64,000 nucleotides of DNA. Source: Eremomyces bilateralis CBS 781.70. Its lineage: Eukaryota > Ascomycota > Dothideomycetes > Eremomycetales > Eremomycetaceae. The stretch lies in assembly GCF_010015585.1 (NCBI RefSeq), contig NW_022985073.1:324929-388928 (forward strand). The letters run 5' to 3'. A model generated the notes under the pieces. That model was not told the origin of the DNA, did no database searches, and worked only from the letters and a program-made list of their open reading frames with translations. Positions 12,759 to 24,263 of this stretch are shown here, one piece after another. Position 1 is the first letter of the stretch, and each line of letters begins with the position of its first letter. A program made the translations under genes and the position numbers.

Positions 12759-14901
12759 ATGAATACCAACAACGGCTCGCGTTCAACCCACCCTTCCCAC
12801 TCGGATACTGGAGACAGAAGGAATCCCACCTCAGCAGCATCGTCGTCGTTGTCGTATTCACAGCACCCCCATCTTCAACCCAATCTTCAAAATCTCCCGA
12901 ATCTCACGGCCAACGTCGCTGGTGCAGCCGCTCCACAGGGCGCTCTCACTGCAGGCCTCCCTGGCCAGACCCACCACACCACCTCCCACCACACCACCTC
13001 CCACCAGGGCCACCATCCTCAACTTCCGCCCATCACCGACTCAAACCATCAACGGAGGTCTGGTGCTATCGCTACGAATCAGTCGAATCTCCATCCGCGT
13101 CCCTCGAACATGACTGCGATGTATTCGCATAACATGAACGCGATGCCTCATACCCCTATGGTTACCCACGGCTCCAATCCCGCCCTCAACATGCCGACCA
13201 GTGGCCTGAACGGCTACCCTTCAGCTTCCGGAACGCCACTTCCCTCGGCCATTCGACACTCCAACGCCATGTACAATCCACATGTTCAACAGCACCATCC
13301 GTCATCACACCAAGGAGGTCCTCAATCGATACAGCCGCAACCACCGCATTCGCAACAGCAGCATTCGCAACCATCGTACGCGTCGTCGCATGCGATGAAC
13401 CTTCCGACCACCACGAGTACCTATTCGCCCATTAACGGCGTCTCTCCCGCTCCGACCAATTCGCTTCACAACGGTGTTCATTCTTATCCATCATCGACGC
13501 AGATCAGTCCGCAACACACCCCGCTCACGATGCCATCGCAGCTGCCGTTGTCGGCCGACATGAACGGGTCGTTAGCGCGCGCAGGAATGCCCCAGCTAGG
13601 AGCGCAAATCTCGCAATATCAGCAGCAGCAGCCGCAGACGCCAGGTTCGCCGAAACATGTTGTCGGACAGCAGGGACGGAGAGGGATTCTTCCATCTGCA
13701 ACAGGCCAGAATCCAACTCCCGTGGCCAGGACCCAGATGCCGACCAAAAATGATGATGGCAAATACCCGTGCCAGCACTGCAATAAGCAGTATCAGCACT
13801 TGAAACATCTCAAGCGCCATATGTTGAGACGTGAGTTGCCCCTCTTTCCGCGTTCCATACTATTCTTCAGGATCGAGTGTCGGTTCGGTGTCCACAGAAC
13901 CCTTTTTGCACCACATATCCCCACAACTTCGCATCGCCAATCGGACCCACTCGCTGACCTCAACTAGATACTGGTGAACGTCCATACCCTTGCCGTCTAT
14001 GTCAAGATCGCTTCTCTCGCTCCGATATTCTGAAGCGACACTTCCAAAAGTGTGCGGAACGTCGCGGTCATCCAGCTGGCTCGCTCGACCATCTCGAAGG
14101 GACCCGTGGTTCCGGTCCGAACTCGCAACGTGGCGGCACTGCCACCGCGTCGAACCGCAACAGCACCGGCAGCCTTGCCGATAGCTTCCAACCGGGTACA
14201 TCCACCCTCGATATCTCCGGATCGGACTCCCACGTGAATGTGTCCTCCGCCGGCATCCCTAGCATCAACACGATGGATCCTTCCAACCCACTACTAGGTA
14301 TTTTTACCTCCTCCGTGACGGGATCCCGAGCGCTTACTGTTTCAACAGGCCATCATCTCTCCCACCCGCAACAGCACGCGCACCATCCTTTTCCGAGCGC
14401 ATTCCAATCCACCTCCCGCGCCAATTCCGCCGCAGGCATCCCCGCCTCCCGGCCGTCGATCAACAACCTGCAATCCATCTCCCCGCATCACCAGCATCAC
14501 GGCCACCCGCAACAGCAAGGTCATCCCGCGGAACCCCGTCGCAGCATCTCCACTCTCGAGATGCCTCATCTCCAGAACCACGGCGCCGCTGGCAACAACC
14601 TTGCGCCCATGATGCACATGCAAGGTGGAGCCGGCCAAAGCGGACAAGCTGGAACCGGCGCCAACGCAGGCATGGGACCTGACAGCGGCGACTGGAGTAT
14701 CGATATGCAGATGTTGTTGAATGCGACACACGGGGCTGCGAACATGAACGCGGTGGGAGCGGGGAGGTGAGCTCCTTATAACATGACATTCGCATGAGGA
14801 CGCGGGGTCGTTCGACGTGGTGAAGACGTCGGGCTAACATTGAGAGTAGCAGCAATAGAGCCCCAATGCCGCGACAAGAGAATCACCCGGCAATCAAATG
14901 A
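12759..14901 (+). CDS. Zinc-finger transcription factor with one C2H2 and one C2HC finger
   Basis: Exons 12759-13830, 13968-14297, 14349-14766 and 14850-14901 give 623 residues. Intron 1 (137 bp, GTGAGT..CTAG) splits finger 1. Intron 2 (14298-14348) is 51 bp and in frame, so retention would add 17 residues. Intron 3 (14767-14849) has branch GGCTAAC, and splicing replaces a stop just inside the intron with a tail ending PRQENHPAIK. Residues 1-335 are low-complexity Ser/His/Gln/Pro, typical of activation regions. Finger 1 is C338-C341-H354-H358. The linker TGERPYP is canonical. Finger 2 is C366-C369-H382-C386, with cysteine as last ligand. The rest is again His/Gln/Ser/Gly-rich. Two adjacent fingers predict a short, GC-rich DNA site. 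I do not recognise the specific ortholog. The fingers and intron 1 are certain; the 3' end is likely. Confidence 0.85.
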
Positions 14902-17900
14902 GAGGGCGGCGGCGGCGATCCGAACGTCTGGCCAGACTTTCGTTGAAAGGGTTGGGCTTTAACGAAAAGTTTGGGGAGAGTGGCAGTTATTGTTTTTTTT
15001 CCTTTCCTGCGTTATACTGCGACGACTCCCGGATCGAACTCTGTAACCACGGCCTGCAAAAACACCTAATGTCGTCATGACGGTATGGCAAAATTCTCGG
15101 CGGCTGTTACTTTCGCACGCTAAGAGGATCTCCGGGATTGCCAGTGGGGTCTTCCTCTACCTATTGCCATCATCGCAAATTTCGAACGACAAACGCATTT
15201 CTAGACTCCTTACAATGGGAAAAAACGGATCAAGGGAATAGGGCCACATTATGATACTTAGAACTGAATAGACCGGGAGCGCATCATCCAAAACATCCGG
15301 GACTGGCAAAACCCAATTCTTTCATCCGGATCGGATCGGGGACAATGGACAACGGACATGGGATGCGAATTGAAATTGATAGTGTTTTCTTTTCTTAACT
15401 TTCATTTCTTTGACGATATGCTTCAATAATGCTTTGTGTGGTTCGCGGTGTGTTTCCTTGTTCTTTCACATCATCTCAGGTCTTTCGCAAGGCCTCCAAA
15501 ACGACACAATAGACTGCGACGATTTCTCTTACCTGTATTTCCTCCTTTCCTTCCCTTGCACTTGCCGGCGTCTCGGGCGCTACCGTCCTTCCCCTTCCCC
15601 CATATGTTTCCCACTTCTTCTTCCCCATATTTCACCCATATTCCACACAATAGATGGGTCGGTCGGTTATCATCTTTCTTAAAAACGATCCACGGTTCTC
15701 GGATCGTCATGGACAGCCATCGGTCATACTTCGACCGGGTTGGGAGGGTGTCTTCGACCGGTCATGTCGGGAGGGTGTCCGGGTTCCCCACGCTTTCCCT
15801 GGCCTTGTTTTAGATAAATATCTTTCTTTTCATGCTCTGAAACGGCCTCACCTCTTTCCAAATTGCATGGCTTGCGGCCGGGGCATCGCCATCCGCACGT
15901 TTCCCTTTCCATTCTCTACCGACTCGTCGAAGCGGTTGGACTTGGTCGATCGGCGGATCTCGAGGATGTTCAGTCGCAGGGACTTTTCGTTATCGAGCAT
16001 CCATACATTCCATCGACGGGCGGTCGGGATTTACTTACGCTCGAACATGGACGACTTCGGCTTAGAGATAAGACTGGCGACTGTTACAAAGCATCCACAC
16101 ATACCATGGTGTCAGAACGGGAGGATTTTTATCGCACTTCGGCACAGTGGTTGAGTTAAAAAGGAGAGGAAACGATGCGGACGGTATACATCGGACTGGG
16201 GTGGGAATGCGCAAATCTTCTCCGGTCTCTTACCTGGGTCTTCGTATCATGCAATTCATCCGGGCTTCCCTCTCATCGGGTGGGGGATCGCATGCATCTT
16301 CGTCGTAAACGGAGACAACGGAAGGATGAGCCGGGAGTGCGCGATGTTCCACGGCCGGTCAAATATGTACGGAGTAGAGTAATGCAGGAATGGAAATTGC
16401 AAGATTAATGGATTGTTCGATGGGGGATGGGCCGTTCCGTCTTGCTCGCGCAGTAGCATAAGGACGTCTTCCTGTCCCTTTTTATTTCTATGGTATTGTG
16501 AGTTGTAATTCGCTTCAGTGTTTCCCAAATCGCCGAACGGCACTTTCCATCGATTCTGCTATCCTCCCTTCAGTTCCACGTTTCATTATTATTATTCACT
16601 TATTTTCCGTCTTCCATTTCCCATTGCTGGTCACCAGGTGCGCGAGTCATGCAGTAGATCCCACGGCTGATGGATCATCGTGTCCGGTACGTGAGACCGA
16701 CGTACCAAACACTGAGCTGAAAGCTGGCCACACCCTGACCAAGAGTCTGAATCACGATTCTCGGTATCCGTTCGCACAATCGAGATGGCGGCGGTGATAT
16801 GGCGAAAATGGTGAACATGGCGAGCCTGGTGACCCCATACCAAGAAATGGTCTTGTACACGGAGTGCATCACGACGAGAAGTGCTGCGTGGGTCACCAGA
16901 GCAAGACACGTAAGTCAGTACTAGCATGCCTATTATCTATAATTTAAGGAAAGTATTAATGTTGAACAGGATTATCTTAAAGAACGGCGTGTCGAGGCGC
17001 ATCCCGCGCCGCAGCGACACAGGGGCTTCATCAAATCGTGGCATCGAGCTGTTAACCAATCTTCGACCGCTTCCGATCGAAATAAGATGAATAGTTCCCC
17101 CTCGATACTTCATATATAAACTCGAAGTGCCAGGTGAAAAAGCAAGTTCAATATTTATTGCCCTCGTTCTCTCGAACCCCTGATGGACAGGAGATGAGAT
17201 CTCCCAACCCTTGCGAAAGAATCAAGATGCTACAGAAGAGAAATTCAAGAATTCTATTTTATCATGTTCACTCCTCGGGCTTTGAAAGGCTGCAGAGCTT
17301 AGTCGAGTGTCTAGCCCCCTCCCGCCCCACGGATGAGGAGTTGAAGAATTTCAGTCCTTTCAGTGTCCCGCGAGACAACTCGATCAGACACACAACTGGC
17401 ATGAGCATGCCGCTGTTTGGCAAGACTAGGTGCCGAGTGCTTCCTGGCATACTTCGGATAACGGAGACGTTTGTCAGACCCTAATCCGACGCATAGCAAC
17501 CTCACACCAGCAGCACTTCAGTCCCCGTATGAAAAGGACTACTTTAGCGTCTTCCTCCTCCTATCCCCAATAAACGCTCGAAACCCCACGCTCAGGATCA
17601 GAGCCTCTCTCACGGCGTCAAAGGAATGTGTTGAAGACTTCGATGCGATCTGTCAATGTTCATCACCGAAACCCCGTACTGTTCAAGGGTGGAGGCGATC
17701 CCTCATCCTTTACTGGAGCGAGCGATCCTGTCGTCCCTCGAACTTCTATTTCTGCCTCTTCAACTCCATCCCCCTATCTCCGAGGCTACTCCCTATGGCT
17801 CGTCCTAAGGGAAGCGGCTCGAGCATCACTCGATCGGATGGACGCTTCGGTGCGGCACCGACTAACTTGCCCGCGATTGAATGGCTACTTCGGATGTCTA

Positions 17901-20822
17901 ATATTCTCGACCGGGAGCACACTTGCTCTTCTCATCGTTCATGGCGTGTGTTGAGTCAGATGGACTCATTCATCATAATTCTGTCTCGGATGTCGGCTTC
18001 GAAGAGGTGTGTAGCATCGATGCCACCCGTCGTGCACATGTTCCTATGCTCATTCATTGTCTGCTGTGTGGTCTTTGATAAGGCGTAGAGCTATATGCTG
18101 GGATGGTGGCTATGTCCTCCGAGTGTTGCATTGCCAGCGATAGATCGATGGTCGGCCATTGCATAGCTTGAACAGAAGACATGCTGTTGCATTTAGCATC
18201 CAAGGAACGTTGATTGTTGGTTAATGCGGTTCAGATCGCTTGACTTATTTACCCCGTCCTCACAGACAACTTTATCATCGCATGCCGCCGTAGTCATCAC
18301 TCCGATTGCTCGCCAGTGCTGTCTTTCGTTTGCTCTCCGACTCAACATCCACCCACCTCAGGGGTGCTTTCGTGACGTGCTATCTCCCTGTAGTATGCCC
18401 CCATCGTCACCTAGAATATTTAACTAAAATTCACTAGTATCAACACACCTTGACATCATTGGGATATTCTCCGCTACAGGCCAGCTAGAGCTCCTGACCA
18501 GAATGAAGGCTTCTCGATATCATTGTTGCCTTGAGCTGTTCTGCAGAGAAGCAAGAAGCCGTATCGAATAAGATGCCCATAGTCGCCATGAAGAATCATA
18601 ACCTGTATGAAGATGCAAGCCATATCTGCCAACGCCCCTTCATCCTGTAGCTGTTGTCGTCATCATTCAGTTCCGTTTGCCTCCTGTTCTTTCCCATTTC
18701 AGTAAATTGCTATATCAATATATTATGCCTTCCACATTCGGCGTTATTTCAATTCTCATAATTCAGTTTCCATCCAACATGTTCGCTTGTCATGACTATA
18801 TCTATGATCAAAATCAGAAACGTTTGAGAGTCCAGCTCCTATCGTACTGTGTTATCACTTCGCCATTCCAGTTCGAGGAATCTAGAGCCTCCTGTCCTTG
18901 AATCTCAACATGTCTTCATCGCTTCTATCCCAGCATATGGCTGTTTTAATGTCGTTCATAGTTTTCGCTGTGTTCTGTTCTATTATTTAATGAGAGTCGA
19001 GTAAAGAGTATACGTTTTCCATTGCTTCCGCGTTCCCTCGTATAGAACATCTTTGTATAATCGCTGCGTAAATATATCTCGTTCAATAGCGATGGATTTA
19101 TCTACATTTTCTATACATCCTGCATACTAAACGAGATGTTGTTCTCGATCCGATATAGTTGCATTGTCAGGTTATAAAGATGTGGCCTTACAAGAATGTC
19201 GACAGCCTCTCATTCTTAGCGCCTATACAAACCAACGAGCCTAGAATACAGGATATTCCGACCGATGACCCACCTACCCACCAACTTTGATCCGTCTACG
19301 CAGAAAGTCTGCGAACTCCTAGACATCGCTACTTCAACATTACCACATATTTTCAGAGGTGTTTGGCACGGCAAGGTCCTAGCCGCCCAGACATGTTGCG
19401 ATGTGCACTCGATAATGGATGAGCCGTGGAAGGGATGAGTCACTCGATATGGGAAGGACCCTACGGCTGACCTTCTCGGATCCATTATACGATCCTGTTC
19501 GATATCGAGGGTCGTCACACCTTAAAAGTCTCTCTATGGTATACCGCCATGGAACATACCCATCTTGTTGTGCGGTAGCTCTGGACCCCTATTTCGCGAA
19601 CCAGTCCATGTGGCTAGCCATGGCCTATACCAAACCATCAGCAACCCTATACCGTAGGAATCCTCAACGCGTCTCTGCTTGCTGTCTATCTATGTCCTAC
19701 TCGTCTCGTTCGCATCATGTAGGCTAGAGACAATGTAGATAGCAATGCAATACGTTCCTTCCCTCGTCCGGATCGTCCCTTAGAAGAAGAAGAGGAATTC
19801 CCTGAACTTAGCTGTCCAAGTTTAATACTGCTTAACCGTTGTTTCACGATCTCCCCTGAAAGGTGTTTTCTTTCTTTCACCTGAACCGCGAACCAACCTT
19901 GGTTCGTTCCTTCCATTTTCAGTCTTATGACTCTTATTGCGCTTCCGTGGTCTAGTTCTCGCCTTCTGTCTGTGCTAGGACGTGGACCGTGTTGTCTCAA
20001 CGGGTCCGGGGTGAAATCTGAACCACATCGTTCTTCTTGTGCTGGTTAAAGGGACTTAGCCCTAGCGGTCCTCAAGGGTCCTGCCACACTTGCGATAGCT
20101 TCGTACTGTTTCTGTACTAATCACTTCGCCTTCATTTGAATTGGTATGTCCTGTCCTTAGAGAGAATATGTTATTCCTATTAGCTCGCAAATCTCTTTGA
20201 AATTTCGTACGCTTGCCATGATCTTTCATATAGGAAGGCATTCGTGAACCTGTATCCGAGGATCGGTCCCTGGCCCGAAACCTAAACCATCTCTCTGGTT
20301 CTGGTACCTGAGTTTCCCATGTGCCTTCCCGCACCCCGTGGTGCTATGCGAGTTCGTTCCTGACTACCACAATGTCACTCACCTTTTTTTCAGTCTCAAC
20401 AGCAGTAGGCGCCCCTGTATATGGTTTCGCCAACCAGATTTTTTCATATACAAGGCTGAGAAACGTACTAGTTGAGTAGAGTTTTGGTCGTAATGTACCG
20501 CATCCATTCAGTAGAACAGTATCATCGCGGTTTGCCAAATCCAAACAGGCCAGAGCTGAACTTCTTGAGTCTCACAATCGCACATAAAAGTCCAGATGTC
20601 GTCGCCATTCTGTCCCGTTTGCTGATTCCTCAGACACATCTGAAACCCAGCTCTCTTGCACAGTGACTTCACAAGATAGCTTTTGCACTCCTAAGTATTG
20701 TCACACATACTCAGTTAATCTCACGTACAACCACATTCATCCTCTTCAGTCAACACAACACCGTTTTCACTCAACCCCCCTCTTTCACTCCGCATCACCT
20801 TTCGCCAAGGTGCACAGTAGCT
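14902..20822. other. Gene-poor stretch (5.9 kb) between the zinc-finger and AT-hook genes
   Basis: The first 2 kb is probably the 3' untranslated and downstream part of the zinc-finger gene, with pyrimidine-rich blocks near 15500-15700. Coding-like but unassignable frames lie at 17134-18088 (+). Consecutive short Arg/Ser-rich frames lie on the minus strand at 19216-20544, opposite what may be the AT-hook gene's leader. No recognised gene. Confidence 0.45.
17134..18088 (+). other. Coding-like but unidentified frames
   Basis: Two consecutive plus-strand frames (17134-17484 and 17471-18088), plus a third overlapping one (17628-17954), have protein-like composition; for example one has FERLQSLVECLAPSRPTDEE and another VVPRTSISASSTPSPYL. 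I could not find a splice pattern that joins them into one frame. It may be a decayed gene or an unrecognised short-exon gene. No domain is visible. Confidence 0.18.
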
Positions 20823-22208
20823 ATGGCACACGAAGTCCCGAGCTTCACCAGCTTCGAGTCCACGGACTCAAACATGGCTCAAGAGGCCATGTACATCAAC
20901 GGCATGGAGCAACGAGATGAGCTGCTGAACTCCGAGCTCCCATCTCCAGACCAAGAAGAGGATGATTGGGAGGAGCTCACCATTCCGGGGGTCCGCGATA
21001 CGGATTTAGATCTGAGCGATTTCGGCCTGGACTTTCCCGAACTGGGTCTCTTCAACGGGGACCTTGTCCGCCTGGGCGTGTCAGATGGGAGGAACGATTC
21101 ACCCCTGGATGGAGAGCCCCTGCCCCAGCTAAACGCGGAAAGGGCCAACGAACCGGGCCCGGGCCCCGCTCAGCCGATGGCTCAGGGGAGCAGTTCCGCA
21201 ACGTCACCATCGTCCTCGGAACAGAATTTCCTCGTGGCCTTCGGGCTTCCCACACCACGCACTCCAGTCGTGGGATCCCCGGTCAGGTCTGTTCCTCTCC
21301 TCCCCTCTCCTCCTGCTCCCCTCCGTCGCTCCAATCCCACTCCCCCCAACTCGAGTCCCTCCGCCCCCTCCACCTCTCAGGCGCCTACTCAATCTCAGGC
21401 CAAAAAGCGGAGGAGGGCAGGGGTCACCCCCCCGCGGAACCCGCCCATCTTCCGCCCGGTACAACCAGTGGCGTGGCCCGTGCAAATGATGCACGTGCCA
21501 CCGCACGCCCCAACACTGATGATGCCAGTGCAAGCTGCGACTTCGAGCCTGCCCCCCCAGTACCAGGCCGGGTCACCAATGCAGCTGGGCCAAGGGGGAT
21601 ATGCCGCGATTGGTCCATACGGCTCGGCGGCACACTACCAAATGCAGTCGTCGGGCTCGCATCGGCATCTGGGGTTGGGGTCCCTGGACCAGATGTACTG
21701 GGACCCAAACTTGATGGCGGACGTGTCCCAGCCACAGACACACACTAATCCGCCGCCGGGACGTCAAGATCCCTCCTGGGGAAATGGAACTCGCCGCAGT
21801 CGCCAGCGGGTTCATTCGGAAGCCCTGCCGGAACCAACCGCGGGATCTCCCGCCGCCCTCACGGTCCAAGTCACGACCGTCGAGCAAGGCCCGGGGAAAC
21901 CACTCGCTCCGAAGCCACTGCTGGGCTGTACCGCGACCAGTAGGGACCGCGGATGTGTGGTTAGCTGCCTGGTCAACGTCAATCCGGAAGGGTGGTGCAG
22001 GCGGGGACGACCGAGGAAGGCGGTGTCGGAGGAGGAGCAGAGGAGGAAGAACCAGATGCCCAAGCGGGGAAGGGGACGACCCCGGGGTTCGAAGAATAGG
22101 CTCAAGGTGAAGAAGTCGATGGAGAAGGGGAAGGAGGAGGAGCGCGTGAAGGACGCGGAGGAGGCGCGGGGCCCCCTGTGGAAGTGGATGGAAGACGAGC
22201 AGGACTGA
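20823..22208 (+). CDS. AT-hook DNA-binding protein, proline-rich
   Basis: A single exon of 461 residues. The N-terminal third is acidic (residues 43-85, with EEDDWEELTIPGVRDTDLD) and could act as an activation or contact region. The middle (about 120-330) is rich in Pro, Ser, Gln and Met and probably disordered, with a basic nuclear-localisation-like patch KKRRR near residue 194. The C-terminus holds two AT-hooks, RRGRPRK at 393-399 and KRGRGRPRG at about 414-422, followed by a Lys/Glu-rich helix and the end WKWMEDEQD. The AT-hook core (R-G-R-P) binds the minor groove of AT-rich DNA, so a chromatin or transcription role in the nucleus is expected. The start is the first Met of the frame, followed by acidic and Ser-rich sequence. 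No specific ortholog is recognised. Confidence 0.8.
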   Translation: MAHEVPSFTSFESTDSNMAQEAMYINGMEQRDELLNSELPSPDQEEDDWEELTIPGVRDTDLDLSDFGLDFPELGLFNGDLVRLGVSDGRNDSPLDGEPLPQLNAERANEPGPGPAQPMAQGSSSATSPSSSEQNFLVAFGLPTPRTPVVGSPVRSVPLLPSPPAPLRRSNPTPPNSSPSAPSTSQAPTQSQAKKRRRAGVTPPRNPPIFRPVQPVAWPVQMMHVPPHAPTLMMPVQAATSSLPPQYQAGSPMQLGQGGYAAIGPYGSAAHYQMQSSGSHRHLGLGSLDQMYWDPNLMADVSQPQTHTNPPPGRQDPSWGNGTRRSRQRVHSEALPEPTAGSPAALTVQVTTVEQGPGKPLAPKPLLGCTATSRDRGCVVSCLVNVNPEGWCRRGRPRKAVSEEEQRRKNQMPKRGRGRPRGSKNRLKVKKSMEKGKEEERVKDAEEARGPLWKWMEDEQD

Positions 22209-22638
22209 GGGCGGGGATTTGGGGCGGTTGTTTGCTCGTCGTGCATTTCGTTCTCAGAGTTTCGGATCAAGCGTTTTGGAAATCGGTCTCTGGCGTTCGG
22301 TGGAAGATGCCCAATTCGGCGGGGGTTTCTGGAGTCTGAAGTTCGTTCTTCATGGTCATGTATCCCATTTCTTCATGTATGATAAAAACCAAAAAGATAT
22401 TAAACACATTCGCCAGTCCACGGCTTGCGCCTCTCTTGATCGACATGGTTGTGACCTGTAAGCTACATCAGCGTATCGATCATGACACTAATAGACATCC
22501 TTTCTGGCAAATGCAGTATGAAGAGTCCCATATGGAGATAGTCCCATCTTTTCCTTGTGTTCACCCGATACCACCCAAGTCCTATACCAGACCACCGAAC
22601 TCCGCTGCCATTCTTGAGGCACCTACCCAATACCCCAT
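22209..22638. other. Gap between two convergent genes
   Basis: This is the 3' flank of the AT-hook gene facing the 3' end of the small minus-strand gene. It contains no open frame of note. Confidence 0.5.
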
Positions 22639-23424
22639 TCATAGATCCCGCACCGGAACGAAGAACCGGGTTCCTGGACCTTTCGACCGCTCTTCATCAC
22701 TGAAAAATCCATCCTTTACATTGGAATTCACGTTACCGTCGTCCGCTTCCGAGTTCTCTTCAATTTGTTGGCCGGATTCCCGTGGCATATCGGCTTGTCT
22801 TTCGACGGTGGTGAGAGCAAGTCCAGCTACAGATTGGAGTTGATGCCAAGTGGTATTTCCCAATCCTGGGGCACTTGATCCCGCTTCTGCATGGACAAGG
22901 TCCGCTACAGCGTCGTCTTCGGGTCCAGTATCTTCGATTTTTTATGTCGATCGACATGGTTGGACGACCACATGTACTTCAGGTAGGTAAAAATTTCCAT
23001 TCTACCGAAATTCATGATGATACTTTCTGTACCTATCTCGCCTCTGGGGATTCCAGTGATAGAGTTGCCTTGCTGCGGGTGAATGGTGCTGACTAATCAG
23101 CCCCTGAAAGGAGATTCGTTTATTGTGATAAGCCCGCAGTCCTGGGAATGGGGCTGGATACAACGTTCACATCGATTTCGCTCCTGCTATTGTTTGCAAA
23201 GTCATCTTGTTCTTGAGAAGGTGATCTGTAGGAACTCAAATCGGGTTCTGCAATACCCTGTTGCCGCCGTGGGGTCTTGTTGTTGTTGTTGTTGTTGTAT
23301 CGTATGCTCTAAGCTTCGTGGGGGATGGATTTGACACGATTTCTAGAAGCAAGCCGATAGCTATAGAACTAACCGGCGCAAAAAGTCCTATGGAGAAACT
23401 GTTGATGAGATGCCACTGGTTCAT
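22639..23424 (-). CDS. Small split gene of unknown function (structure predicted here)
   Basis: Reading the minus strand across frames gives a consistent chain. Exon 1 (23374-23424) is MNQWHLINSFSIGLFAP. A 65 bp intron (23309-23373, GTTAGT..CTTAG) follows in phase 0. Exon 2 starts SIRY, has six Asn encoded by a trinucleotide repeat, then a Ser/Asp-rich stretch (GIAEPDLSSYRSPSQEQDD) to about 23170. A second intron with acceptor CACCCGCAG leads to QGNSITGIPRGEI. A third, with an uncertain donor (three phase-compatible choices) and weak acceptor TCGAAG, leads to DTGPEDDAVADLVHAEAG. The final exon is acidic and ends TRFFVPVRDL at 22639. The product would be about 180 residues, hydrophilic and acidic, with no known domain. 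The exon chain is inference; the last exon and intron 1 are the best-supported parts. Confidence 0.42.
23277..23297. repeat. (TTG)7 microsatellite
   Basis: Seven perfect TTG triplets. On the minus strand they fall inside predicted exon 2 of the small split gene and would encode a six-asparagine run. Confidence 0.9.
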
Positions 23425-24263
23425 TTTGGTAGAGGAGATGTTTCACAAGGCAAGTAGCGAAAATAAAGGGGGCGGGGAGACCCACCGCCGAACCATCCGA
23501 AGCCTCCCTTCTCCCCGTTCTTTTGGCCCACCAAATCATCCTCTGATAAACATCCGAAAGCTTATATTAACTCCCTTCGTACCCGTAGTTTCCTAGTTAA
23601 TCCCTAATATAGACAGTCCAGTCCAAATCCCCCATAACACTTCCTGATCGAAGGATATAGTAGTGATCCAGCACTTGTCAAACAGCATCAATACTACCAC
23701 CTTTAGCTTGAGGTCAATGTAAGATGAGAGCTGCATGGTGACGAAGTCATGGATTCCGTAAAACTGGGAATAATTCAAGCAAGAAGCATTTCTACCAAGA
23801 AAAAGTCACCGGCCCTGTGCATGCGATTCGCCTGTCACTATTAGCGCGTTTCCAGGCCATGTTGGTTGTTGGCGTGCAAACGACCAGCTCATTAGCATCC
23901 AAGCAGGGCGCAACTTGGGAAATTGGGAGGAGGGAATTTCTCCTCCGCCATCGCGGTGATGGGCCTTTTCATTCATTCTTGATCGTGTACAGAAGGAGGC
24001 GACCTTGGATTCTATGAATTCACTCGCTTTTCTGAATCCGAGCACATCGTGACGAGATTACAAGTCGAACAAACAGAGCACCTTGCCGTGCACCACAGTT
24101 CACTTCACTTTGCATTACTCAACCCTTCAACTACACTTACTAGACTTACCTCATTTTTGCCGAAGTATATAACCTCCTTATCCCTCTCCGAGCGCGGTAG
24201 TGACATCTCGCCTTTATCCTTCCACTCATTATAACCACGAGGTCACTACCCCCATCGCTCAGT
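23425..24263. promoter_or_regulatory. Shared divergent upstream region of the small split gene and the Ca2+/H+ exchanger
   Basis: This 839 bp lies between start codons on opposite strands. Short frames inside it are unconvincing. A CT-rich block with small pyrimidine runs precedes the exchanger start (about 24090-24230), as is common for fungal promoters. Confidence 0.4.

Noticed and set aside
19216-20544. Run of minus-strand Arg/Ser-rich frames upstream of the AT-hook gene
   Set aside because: The plus strand is pyrimidine-rich here and the frames could not be joined by good splice sites. It fits a long leader better than a gene.
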